A stretch of 64,000 bases of DNA. Origin: an uncultured Prevotella sp. GTDB taxonomy: Bacteria > Bacteroidota > Bacteroidia > Bacteroidales > Bacteroidaceae. This document shows, piece by piece, positions 35,915-43,774 of this stretch. The DNA lies in NCBI GenBank assembly GCA_900314995.1, contig OMXK01000004.1, positions 48,897 to 112,896 of the forward strand, read 5' to 3'. Each line of letters opens with the position of its first letter. Position 1 is the stretch's first letter. The position numbers and the translations under genes were made by a program. The notes beneath the pieces are model-generated. The model saw only the letters and a list, made by a program, of their open reading frames with translations. It was not told where the DNA came from and ran no database searches.

Positions 35915-35947
35915 CAAAGATACGAAAATAATCGGTTACGGCCGCAA
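35915..35947 (-). promoter_or_regulatory. Probable pyrE promoter
   Basis: TATCTTTG (minus strand, 35915-35922) lies 23 bp before the pyrE ATG, with TTG (complement of 35945-35947) 22 nt upstream. It indicates that pyrE-SRPBCC-argH can be transcribed separately from prmC-recX-comF. Confidence 0.55.
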
Positions 35948-35953
35948 GAATTA

Positions 35954-36655
35954 CTAAGATTTTGCAAATCCGAGGGCGATGACAGTCACTTTGACATTGG
36001 GGGCCTTGCAGAGTTCCTGGGCGCAGGCTAGGACGGTGGCACCGGTGGTGACCACATCGTCGACGATGAGCAGATGCTTACCCTGAATGGCTGAGATATC
36101 TTCCACTTCGAAGACATGCTCCACATTCTCGTTGCGCTCCCAACGACCTTTGTTGGTCTGACTTCCTTCAAAGGCATTACGTCGAACTACCTTATTATAT
36201 ATGGGCAGGCAGGTGACCTCGCTCACACCTCGCGCAATCTCCATACTCTGATTGTAACCTCGCTGCCGTTGGCGCTTCTTGGCCAATGGTATGGGTATGA
36301 TTCCGTCGATTCCATCGAAGAATCCGGTGGTTTTCAGCTCTCTGGCCATGAGCCTGCCCATCACCTCGCCAATCTCTGGATGATTCTTGTATTTTAGTTC
36401 ATAGAGGATGTTGGCAGTCTCGGAATGAGCCTCGTAATAGAAAAGTGCTGTGGCACGCTCAATGGGAATCTGATGCCAGAACAGCTTCGCCATCTCGTTC
36501 TCGTAAGGGTCTTGATGGAAATCAGTGCGTGGCAGGTGGAGGTTACATTTGGCGCAGATGACCTCCTCGCTGATAGACAACCGTTGGCCACACACCACGC
36601 AGAGACGCGGTGAGATGAGATCGAGGAGGCGATGCCAGAAACTAATCGGTTTCAT
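35954..36655 (-). CDS. ComF-family phosphoribosyltransferase-like protein
   Basis: The 233-residue protein has an N-terminal double zinc-ribbon (LCVVCGQRL and CAKC, near 18-42) and a C-terminal PRTase domain with the PRPP-like loop LLIVDDVVTTGATVLACA near 195. ComF is needed for DNA uptake in competent bacteria, but the family is also in non-competent ones. The first Met after the overlap with recX (MKPISFW at 36655) fits the family; it overlaps recX by 14 bp. Confidence 0.88.
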   Translation of the reverse strand: MKPISFWHRLLDLISPRLCVVCGQRLSISEEVICAKCNLHLPRTDFHQDPYENEMAKLFWHQIPIERATALFYYEAHSETANILYELKYKNHPEIGEVMGRLMARELKTTGFFDGIDGIIPIPLAKKRQRQRGYNQSMEIARGVSEVTCLPIYNKVVRRNAFEGSQTNKGRWERNENVEHVFEVEDISAIQGKHLLIVDDVVTTGATVLACAQELCKAPNVKVTVIALGFAKS

Positions 36656-37139
36656 CGGTGAAATCGGGAAAATCGTCGTCGTTGACGTTGAGACACTGGC
36701 GGATGAGATCGAAGGTGAAGCCACGTCCGAGAGCAAAGCGCACCAGTTTCTGATTCAGGGCATAGTCGTTCTCGGCCTTCATGGTGCGGTGCTTCTGCTT
36801 CAACAGGGGTCGGAGCACGTCGAGATACTCGTTTTCATCGATTTCATCGAGCACTTGCTGTCGGATATCGTCGGCGATGCGCTTTTGCCAAAGTGCTTGT
36901 TCCACCTTGCGGCGTCCCCACTTGTTGTAGCGTATCTTATCCTTCACGAAGGCACGGGCATAACGGGTATCGTCGATGTAGCGCTCTTTCTGCAGACGGG
37001 CGATGATGCGGTCTGTAGCGGCGGTATCGAGCTCCCAGCGCTTCAGCTTGTCGCGCATCTCCTGCTCACAGTGCTCTGCCTGTGCACATAGTGCCGCAAG
37101 CTGTAAGAAGGCTTCCTGTTCGGTGATGTCTTTCTTCAT
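36642..37139 (-). CDS. recX: RecX regulatory protein
   Basis: The 165-residue helical protein shows the three-repeat RecX pattern: CEQEMRDKLKRWEL, then RYIDDTRYARAFVKDKIRYNKWG and the C-terminal third. RecX binds RecA filaments and limits recombination. It overlaps prmC by 4 bp and comF by 14 bp. recA is not in the window. Confidence 0.88.
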   Translation of the reverse strand: MKKDITEQEAFLQLAALCAQAEHCEQEMRDKLKRWELDTAATDRIIARLQKERYIDDTRYARAFVKDKIRYNKWGRRKVEQALWQKRIADDIRQQVLDEIDENEYLDVLRPLLKQKHRTMKAENDYALNQKLVRFALGRGFTFDLIRQCLNVNDDDFPDFTDETD

Positions 37140-37963
37140 AGCATGACGGCTTTAAGGAAACGACACTTGCCAAACTGATCGTCGCGGAATTCAATCTGCG
37201 CAAAACCCTGTTTGCGGAGAGAATTGCCGACTTCATCGGCTGTGAGGGGATTGAGCTCGAAGTAGAGTGCTCCGCCAGGCACAAGGTGATGGCGCGCATA
37301 ATTGCCGATGACTTCGTAGAAGAGAATCGGTCTTCCGTGTGGTGCAAAGAGGGCAATGTCAGGCTCGTGGTTGAGCACATTTTTCGTCATTCCACCGATC
37401 TCGGAGTGCATGACGTATGGGGGGTTGCTCACGATGAGATTCCACTGGCGATCGTCATCGGGCGGCAGGAGGGCATCCTGTACCTCGAAGGTAACGGCAG
37501 CCCCGAGCGCATTGGCATTGTCACGGGCGATGTTGAGTGCTTTCAGGGAGATATCCCATGCCGTGACCGCAGAAGCGGGCAGATCCAAGGCCAGCGTGAC
37601 GGCGATGCAGCCGCTACCCGTGCCGATATCCAGCACCTGAGCACCAGCCCCATCGGCGGTAATCCAGCGGCAGAGTTCTTCGGTCTCAGGGCGCGGGATG
37701 AGTACACCTGGGGTCACGTGGAAGCTGCGCCAACAGAAGGAGGTATAGCCCAACACATACTGCACGGGTTCGCCTTTTTCCAGGCGCCCGATGATTTTTC
37801 CCAATTCTGCTTGGTCATCTGCAGATAATTCCGTAACTTTGCCGCAAAAAATATCGGACATGGTTAATCCGAAACGTTCCTCCAATACCAAGCGCACGAT
37901 AGCTTTTGCTTCGCCATCGTCGTAAAGGGGGTGCAACGCGTGCCAGAGATCTATGTAGTTCAT
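37136..37963 (-). CDS. prmC: Peptide chain release factor N5-glutamine methyltransferase
   Basis: The 275-residue SAM-dependent enzyme methylates the GGQ glutamine of release factors. It has the helical N-terminal domain (QYVLGYTSFCW near 70), the SAM motif VLDIGTGSGCIAVTLAL near 115, and the catalytic NPPY (IVSNPPYV) near 185. It is the first gene of prmC-recX-comF. Confidence 0.94.
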   Translation of the reverse strand: MNYIDLWHALHPLYDDGEAKAIVRLVLEERFGLTMSDIFCGKVTELSADDQAELGKIIGRLEKGEPVQYVLGYTSFCWRSFHVTPGVLIPRPETEELCRWITADGAGAQVLDIGTGSGCIAVTLALDLPASAVTAWDISLKALNIARDNANALGAAVTFEVQDALLPPDDDRQWNLIVSNPPYVMHSEIGGMTKNVLNHEPDIALFAPHGRPILFYEVIGNYARHHLVPGGALYFELNPLTADEVGNSLRKQGFAQIEFRDDQFGKCRFLKAVML

Positions 37964-37970
37964 TCCGCTG

Positions 37971-37978
37971 CAAAGGTA
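37971..37978 (-). promoter_or_regulatory. -7 element of the prmC operon
   Basis: TACCTTTG on the minus strand ends 8 bp before the ATG at 37963, so the transcript would start at or next to the start codon. No -33 TTTG lies 20 nt upstream. Confidence 0.45.
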
Positions 37979-38062
37979 CGGAAAAATGTAAAAATGTCAT
38001 AATGTAATATTTTAAAAATTTGAAAAGTAGGAGTTTATCTATTTAAAAATCCATAAAAGACA

Positions 38063-38983
38063 ATGACAGAGGACGAGAAATACATGCGACGCTGTATCCA
38101 ACTGGCCAAAAACGGCCAGCAGAATGCGAAACCAAACCCGATGGTGGGTGCCGTGATTGTGAGCCGTGACGGACGTATTATCGGTGAGGGCTACCACGTG
38201 CGCTGTGGCGAGGGTCATGCCGAGGTGAATGCCTTTGCCTCGGTGAGTGCCGATGACGAGCAGCTGTTGCCGGAAGCAACCATCTACGTGAGTCTGGAAC
38301 CTTGTTCACACTACGGGAAGACGCCACCTTGTGCGGATCTGATCATTAAGAAAGGTGTGAAACGAGTGGTCGTGGGCTGTATCGATCCCTTTGCCGAGGT
38401 GCAGGGGCGCGGTATCCAGAAGCTGCGTGATGCCGGCATCACGGTGGAAGTGGGTGTGCTTGAAGCCGAGTGCCAGGCACTGAACCGCCGTTTTTTCACA
38501 TTTCATCGAGAGCAGCGCCCCTATATTATACTGAAATGGGCACAGACGGCCAATGGCTTCATCGACGACCATTTCAAGCCTACGCAGATCTCCTCGCCCT
38601 TCACGAAGATGCTCTCGCATAAACTCCGCGCTGAGGAAGATGCCATCCTCGTGGGGCGCGTCACCGAAGAGCGTGACCGTCCGCAGTTGAACGTGCGGGA
38701 GTGGGCAGGGCAGGATCCGAAGCGCCTTGTCATCGATCATGCCCATCCGCTGAATATGGAGAGTCTCCATGCCCACCATATCCAGTCGCTGATCGTGGAA
38801 GGCGGTGCAGAGACGCTACGAAGCTTCCTGGTTCAGAACCTATGGGACGAGATCCGCGTGGAAACCAATACCAATATGACTGTGCGCGACGGGACACGCG
38901 CCCCACAGATACCAAAAAATGCCGTCGTAGTCAGCAGTGCTGATTACGACGGCCATACCGTTATTATTTATAATAAGGTGTAA
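38063..38983 (+). CDS. ribD: Riboflavin biosynthesis deaminase/reductase RibD
   Basis: The 306-residue protein carries the deaminase domain (about 1-145) with zinc motifs HAEVNAF and PCSHYGKTPPCADLI, followed by a reductase domain that starts near 150 (YIILKWAQTANGFID). It performs two steps of riboflavin synthesis from the GTP-derived pyrimidine. The reductase part is about 160 residues, shorter than the about 200 of E. coli RibD, but it still ends with the LIVEGGAETLRSF motif; short versions are usual in Bacteroidetes. It is convergent with the next gene, 1 bp away. Confidence 0.93.
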   Translation: MTEDEKYMRRCIQLAKNGQQNAKPNPMVGAVIVSRDGRIIGEGYHVRCGEGHAEVNAFASVSADDEQLLPEATIYVSLEPCSHYGKTPPCADLIIKKGVKRVVVGCIDPFAEVQGRGIQKLRDAGITVEVGVLEAECQALNRRFFTFHREQRPYIILKWAQTANGFIDDHFKPTQISSPFTKMLSHKLRAEEDAILVGRVTEERDRPQLNVREWAGQDPKRLVIDHAHPLNMESLHAHHIQSLIVEGGAETLRSFLVQNLWDEIRVETNTNMTVRDGTRAPQIPKNAVVVSSADYDGHTVIIYNKV

Positions 38984-38984
38984 C

Positions 38985-39788
38985 TTACTTCACGAGTGCA
39001 GCGCGAGCAGCCTCGATCTTGTCCTTAGCCTCTGCAAGCTGAGCCTTCAGCTCCTTCACAGTCGTAGCATTGAGGACATCCAGGGGAGCCAGTGCTTCAG
39101 CCACGGGCTTGATGTCGGGATCATACTGAGACAGACGGTTCAGTGCATCGAGGATGAGCACGATACGGAAGGTAGAGTTAGCGGCAGCGTCATCGTCAAA
39201 GGCAGCGAGGAACTTGTCAGAGTTGTGGTTGATGAGATAGAGCTGCTCTACGAGTGAAGCAGAAGCAATCTGCCAGAAGTAGTTGATGCGGCCATTCTCG
39301 TTCATGGCGTCATAGAGAGCCTTGGTAGACTCTGCTATAGGTGCATCGTTCTCAATTGCCTTGAAAGAAGGATCGTTGATGTCGGCAGCAAGCTTGGAGA
39401 TAGCCTTGTCGTACTCATCAACGGGCATCTCATAAAGCTTGGCGGTGTTCATGTCTACCTCGAGGGCAGCGAGGATGCGGTACTTCTCAGCCAATGTGGT
39501 AGCACTCTCAGCAACAGATGGAGCCAGGAGATAGTCAGGCTTAACCTTCAGCTCATCCTTGGTGAGTTTGATGGCGCCATTGTTAGCCTGGATCACGGGA
39601 AGCTGCTTCAGCTTGCCAATCTCATTGGCGAGACTGTCGACGTGCATCTTGATGCTTGCCTCAATCTGCTCCTGCTCGAATGTCTTAACAGAGTCTGTTA
39701 CTTCGGCGGCCTGATTTGCTTTCTTACCACCACATGCTGCGAAAACCATTGCTGCAAATGCTACAGCGAAAATTGATAATTTTTTCAT
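38985..39788 (-). CDS. Alpha-helical lipoprotein of unknown function
   Basis: The 267-residue protein has a signal with lipobox FAACGGKK and then an almost entirely helical sequence, rich in Ala, Asp, Glu and Lys, that ends in a probable coiled coil (TVKELKAQLAEAKDKIEAAR). It resembles no family I know. It probably sits in the periplasm or on the outer membrane. It is 52 bp downstream of the large ABC transporter gene on the same strand. Confidence 0.7.
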   Translation of the reverse strand: MKKLSIFAVAFAAMVFAACGGKKANQAAEVTDSVKTFEQEQIEASIKMHVDSLANEIGKLKQLPVIQANNGAIKLTKDELKVKPDYLLAPSVAESATTLAEKYRILAALEVDMNTAKLYEMPVDEYDKAISKLAADINDPSFKAIENDAPIAESTKALYDAMNENGRINYFWQIASASLVEQLYLINHNSDKFLAAFDDDAAANSTFRIVLILDALNRLSQYDPDIKPVAEALAPLDVLNATTVKELKAQLAEAKDKIEAARAALVK

Positions 39789-39840
39789 TGTTTTTAAAAA
39801 TTTGGTTTTTAGAATAAATTAATGTTATTATAATCTCTTT

Positions 39841-42744
39841 TTATTGTTCACTTTTACGGATAAACCTGCCGGGGCAGTCGCATAAGAGTAGTACAATCCC
39901 GCCGATGCTCATGATGAAAAGGATACCGAGGTTGAACCAGAGGGTCTTGACGTGGATGCTGCCCACAATCTTCTCGCTGCTGTAGAACGGTGCGCGACCA
40001 AGCCTGCTCTGCGGCGTGAGGAAGACCTGCCCTGTACGGGGCACGATAAAGTTGTCGATGACATCGATCATCCGCGCATTGTCGGCACCTACCACAAACT
40101 CCTCCAGACGGATGTTGTAATGGTGCTTCTTCAGTGCCAGCACCTCGTCTTTGCCCACCAGGCGCACTATCTGAGACATCATACCGTCGGCCTTCAGCGT
40201 AGCCTCGTTACTGCGCTTGGCAAGAATCTTCTCGGCTTTGTCGAGGTAGGCTTTCATCGGCTCGTAGGCAGTTACATCGCCTGTATAGGCCTCCAGACCA
40301 CAGTAGTCTGTGAGTCTCTGCAGATTGGTCTTGAGCACCTCGGCATGGCTGGCATTTACTGCATTGCCGCGCACTGCTTCATCGTGCATCGTCTCGAGCT
40401 GTGACTGGAGTTCGTAGAGGAATCCCATGTTATAGAATTGGTTCTCGTATTTCACCTTATCGAGCTCGAAGCGGGGCTTTTCGTAGGCATTATCCGTGTA
40501 AGAGGTGACGGCCAGGGCCTCGTAGGACCAGCGCGAGGGGATGATATCGCCGATGAATGGCACATTGCCTGTGGTGCTCTTTGGTGTCAGGTCAGAGAAG
40601 CTGACTACCAGTCCGCAAAGCAGGATCTGGGGTATGAGGAGCAGGGGAATGCTGATATAGATGGCCACCACGGAACTGAGACACTGCGAGAGCAGCAGTC
40701 CCGTGAGACTAGCGAGGAATGCCGTGGTAAAGAGGATAATCCACCACTGCCAGAAGAGGCCCTGCAGCCCCATGATGGCATTGCCGATGAGGATGAAGAG
40801 CAGCGTCTGGATGAGGGAGACACCAGCCATATAGATAATCTTCGACCAGATATAGCTGCTGTAGGAGAGCCTCAGGAACTTCTCGCGCTTAAGCAGGGCG
40901 CGATCCTTGATAATCTCCTCGGCACTGCCGCTCATACCCAGGAAAGTGGCCACGATGACGGCCATGAAGAAATAGCTGACGAGGTTCTTGTTGTCCATCA
41001 CGCTATACCCCTCTGGTGGTGCATAACGAGTGAGCAGCGAGCAGATGAGTGCTAGCAGCGGTGCTTCGAGCAGGGTGATGCACAGATACTGCACATTGGT
41101 AATCTTCGTCTTGAAGTTGCGATGCAGGAAGATCAGGAACTGCTTGATGGCATTGGGCTTCTTCTGATCGGAGTGGGGCACATCGCTTACGGCGGGTTTT
41201 GTGAACTCGGCTCTTTTTTTCAGATAGAGTTCGTGCCACTCCTGTGGTGTCATCTTCCGTTCGTCGGAGGGTTCACCGCTGCTATCGAGCGCCTTCTCCT
41301 CGATGATGTTCAGCACAATCTCGGGGTTCACGTTACCACAGGTGGGGCAGGCACTGGTTTCCGCATCCGCATATTTGGCTGCTTCCTTGAAATAGGTGAT
41401 AGCATCGATGGGGTTACCGTCGAACACGGGGTAGCCACCTTTATCCAAGAGCCACAGACGGTCGAAGAGTTTATAGACATCGCTGGAGGGCTGGTGGATG
41501 TTTACCACGATGAGCTTGCCCTTGTATGTCTGCTCCTTCAGGAGGTTGATGACCTTCTCGGTATCTGCAGAAGAGAGTCCTGAGGTAGGCTCGTCAAGGA
41601 AGAGCACTGCCGGCTCACGGATGAGCTCGAGGGCGATGTTCAGACGCTTGCGCTGACCTCCGGAGATATATTTGTTGATGGCGGAACCCACCTTCAGGTC
41701 CTTGGCGGCATCGAGTCCAAGGTCTTTGAGCGTCTTTATCACGCGCTTGTCAATCTCCTTATCGCTCATGCCCTCGAAACAGAGCTTGGCGGTGAAGTAG
41801 AGGTTCTGGTAGACGGTGAGTTCCTCAATCAGCAGATCATCCTGCGGCACGAATCCGATGAGGTTCTTCACCTCGTTTTCGGAGATGTCGTGGCCGTTGA
41901 TGGTAATCTGCCCTTTTTGCGGGGGCTGTGATCCGTTGAGGAGTGAGAGCAGGGTGCTCTTTCCTGTGCCGGAACCTCCCATGACAGCCAGCAGCTCACC
42001 ACTATGCAGATTGAAGCTGAGATTGTGGATACCATTGTCGCTATTGGGGAAGCGGAAATTGATGTCGCGCCCGCAGAACTCCGTTATCTCAAGATGCTTC
42101 GAGAATCCGTTGACGGCATCGTAGGCCTTCAGGATAGAAGTGTAATAGACAGGGCGACCACTGTTGCCCTTGATGACGCTACTCTTCAGCCATGTCTGGT
42201 ATGTACCAGGAAGGACGGGCACATCGTTGAGTGTCACTTTTCCGTTGCCCATGTAGGTGAAGAGCAAGGTGCCTGATGTAAAATCGAGCAATGTCTTCAG
42301 GATACCATCAGTGTCTTCCAGGTGAAGCTTCAGCACATGATTTGACTCCCGATTATTCACGAAGTCCTGAAAATCCTTGTATTGCTCCTCGGGGATGTGG
42401 AACTGCTCTGCCATGATGGTGAAGAAATCACTCTGTTTGTGATTCTTTGCGCCGCAGAACTCCATCATTCGCAATAAAAGGAAGGCTTCCTGTTTGCTGG
42501 AGATCTTGCCGTGGAGATTGGAACAGATGTTCTTGACGGTTTGCCTGGTATTGAGCTTCTCGGCCATGTCGTAGGCAACACGCATGTCGTTGTAGAAACC
42601 GATGTAAGAATCAATGTTCCTGATCCCGAAATGATGACGTAAATAGCTGACAAGCATGGTTTTTGCCCATGCCTCATCCACCTGCTCCTTTTTTCCAAAT
42701 AAAGCAAACAAACTTAGGAAACTGGATAACAGAATGTCGGTCAT
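39841..42744 (-). CDS. Fused ABC transporter (ABCG-type ATPase and ABC2 permease)
   Basis: The 967-residue protein starts with a helical TerB-like region (about 1-150), then an ATPase domain (about 225-440: Walker A GGSGTGKST, signature SGGQRKRLNIALEL, Walker B LFLDEPTSGLSS), a cysteine pair CPTCG near 467 that could bind metal, and a permease with about six helices (about 560-970), including a large extracytoplasmic insert. The ATPase-before-permease order matches ABCG half-transporters, so a homodimer would work as an exporter. Substrate is unknown. A TATATTTG at 42794-42801 could be its -7 box. Confidence 0.85.
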   Translation of the reverse strand: MTDILLSSFLSLFALFGKKEQVDEAWAKTMLVSYLRHHFGIRNIDSYIGFYNDMRVAYDMAEKLNTRQTVKNICSNLHGKISSKQEAFLLLRMMEFCGAKNHKQSDFFTIMAEQFHIPEEQYKDFQDFVNNRESNHVLKLHLEDTDGILKTLLDFTSGTLLFTYMGNGKVTLNDVPVLPGTYQTWLKSSVIKGNSGRPVYYTSILKAYDAVNGFSKHLEITEFCGRDINFRFPNSDNGIHNLSFNLHSGELLAVMGGSGTGKSTLLSLLNGSQPPQKGQITINGHDISENEVKNLIGFVPQDDLLIEELTVYQNLYFTAKLCFEGMSDKEIDKRVIKTLKDLGLDAAKDLKVGSAINKYISGGQRKRLNIALELIREPAVLFLDEPTSGLSSADTEKVINLLKEQTYKGKLIVVNIHQPSSDVYKLFDRLWLLDKGGYPVFDGNPIDAITYFKEAAKYADAETSACPTCGNVNPEIVLNIIEEKALDSSGEPSDERKMTPQEWHELYLKKRAEFTKPAVSDVPHSDQKKPNAIKQFLIFLHRNFKTKITNVQYLCITLLEAPLLALICSLLTRYAPPEGYSVMDNKNLVSYFFMAVIVATFLGMSGSAEEIIKDRALLKREKFLRLSYSSYIWSKIIYMAGVSLIQTLLFILIGNAIMGLQGLFWQWWIILFTTAFLASLTGLLLSQCLSSVVAIYISIPLLLIPQILLCGLVVSFSDLTPKSTTGNVPFIGDIIPSRWSYEALAVTSYTDNAYEKPRFELDKVKYENQFYNMGFLYELQSQLETMHDEAVRGNAVNASHAEVLKTNLQRLTDYCGLEAYTGDVTAYEPMKAYLDKAEKILAKRSNEATLKADGMMSQIVRLVGKDEVLALKKHHYNIRLEEFVVGADNARMIDVIDNFIVPRTGQVFLTPQSRLGRAPFYSSEKIVGSIHVKTLWFNLGILFIMSIGGIVLLLCDCPGRFIRKSEQ

Positions 42745-42854
42745 CTTTTCTTAGTGCCCTTTACAAATAATCTCAAAATTGCAATTTTGCTTGCAAATAT
42801 AGACAAAATTTCAGAGTAAAAGCTCGTCGTAAGAGTTAAAAAGAATTAAAGATG

Positions 42855-43709
42855 TCATTTGCGCCCAAAGTCGGCGGGTACTTCGCCCCATTTCTGCGTT
42901 TCCCACTTGATAATAGGGTTCCTATAATCGTGAGTCTGCAACCAGTTCTCTGCTCTTGCAATCACCTGAAAAAGTGGCTCGGTCTTTTCATTTCGCTCCA
43001 GTTTGGTCTTGCACTTGCGCTTCTGTACCCAGAGGATGGCATTATAGCTGTCGGAGTAGATGGTCTTGTCGTGGAGTCCCTGGTTCCAGCAGAGTGCCAG
43101 TGCATGGACGATGGCGAGAAATTCCCCGATGTTATTCGTGCCGTGCACAGGACCATAGTGGAACACGCGGGCACCTGTCTGCAGGTCTATGGCCTGGTAT
43201 TCCATCGGCCCAGGATTTCCCGAACACGCTGCATCCACCGCCCAAGCGTCTGCCCGGATTTCATCCCCAAGCCTCCCCCTAACCCCCTCCAAAGGGAGGG
43301 GGGAACCTGATTCCTTAGTATTTTTTTTAGGGGTGATTATTTCCATTAGTGCTTGTTTTATTTTCTTATTGACTGCATTTGGATTCGCAATGACCTCCTC
43401 ATTAGAGAATCTGATGATATGATAGCCCAATGCTTGAAGATCCTCGGTCCTACTCTTATCTTTGACAATCTGGTTTGCCTCCAAATGATATTGTCCGTCA
43501 ATCTCAACGACTAACTTATGATGTAAACAGACGAAATCGACAATATAGTCCTTAATAATATGCTGTTGTCTGAACTTATGTCCTGCCTGCTTAGACTTCA
43601 GATAGTCCCATATAATACGCTCTGCCTCTGTTGGATGCTGCTTATTGTAGTCAGCAAAAGCACTCAGCAGGTCATAATTTGCACTATCCGCCGTCTCGTA
43701 AATATACAT
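42855..43709 (-). CDS. DUF559 nuclease-like domain fused in frame to RNase HI
   Basis: The 284-residue protein has three parts. Residues about 1-125 are a complete DUF559 domain (Vsr-like PD-(D/E)XK fold) with IVDFVCLHHKLVVEIDGQYH and ALGYHIIRF. Residues 135-148 are encoded by a GC-rich palindromic repeat (SGSPLPLEGVRGR). From about 150 on it is Bacteroidetes RNase HI: AWAVDAACSGNPG, NNIGEFLAIVHALAL and IYSDSYNAI, keeping the Asp, Glu and Asp active-site residues. Related RNase HI proteins normally carry an N-terminal viroplasmin-type hybrid-binding domain, which is missing here. It follows argS by 65 bp. See findings. Confidence 0.8.
   Translation of the reverse strand: MYIYETADSANYDLLSAFADYNKQHPTEAERIIWDYLKSKQAGHKFRQQHIIKDYIVDFVCLHHKLVVEIDGQYHLEANQIVKDKSRTEDLQALGYHIIRFSNEEVIANPNAVNKKIKQALMEIITPKKNTKESGSPLPLEGVRGRLGDEIRADAWAVDAACSGNPGPMEYQAIDLQTGARVFHYGPVHGTNNIGEFLAIVHALALCWNQGLHDKTIYSDSYNAILWVQKRKCKTKLERNEKTEPLFQVIARAENWLQTHDYRNPIIKWETQKWGEVPADFGRK
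43269..43304. repeat. GC-rich palindromic repeat, copy 1 (inside the DUF559-RNase H frame)
   Basis: The repeat begins AAGCCTCCCCC and contains CCCCTCCAAAGGGAGGGG, a near-perfect hairpin. It is in the opposite orientation to copies 2 and 3 and is translated as part of the DUF559-RNase H protein. Confidence 0.85.
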
Positions 43710-43735
43710 CTTCTTATATCCCTTTCTTTATAATA

Positions 43736-43767
43736 CCCCCTCCCTTTGGAGGGGGAAGGGGGAGGCT
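43736..43767. repeat. GC-rich palindromic repeat, copy 2 (intergenic)
   Basis: Same unit as copy 1 but inverted, located between the argS stop (43775) and the DUF559 start (43709). Together with copy 1 it brackets the DUF559 coding part. It could also form a transcript-end hairpin for argS. Confidence 0.85.
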
Positions 43768-43774
43768 TCAGGCT

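Noticed and set aside
43736-43767. Palindrome after argS as a simple intrinsic terminator
   Set aside because: The same sequence occurs twice inside coding regions in both orientations and has no T-tract, so it is a dispersed repeat first; a secondary termination role is possible.
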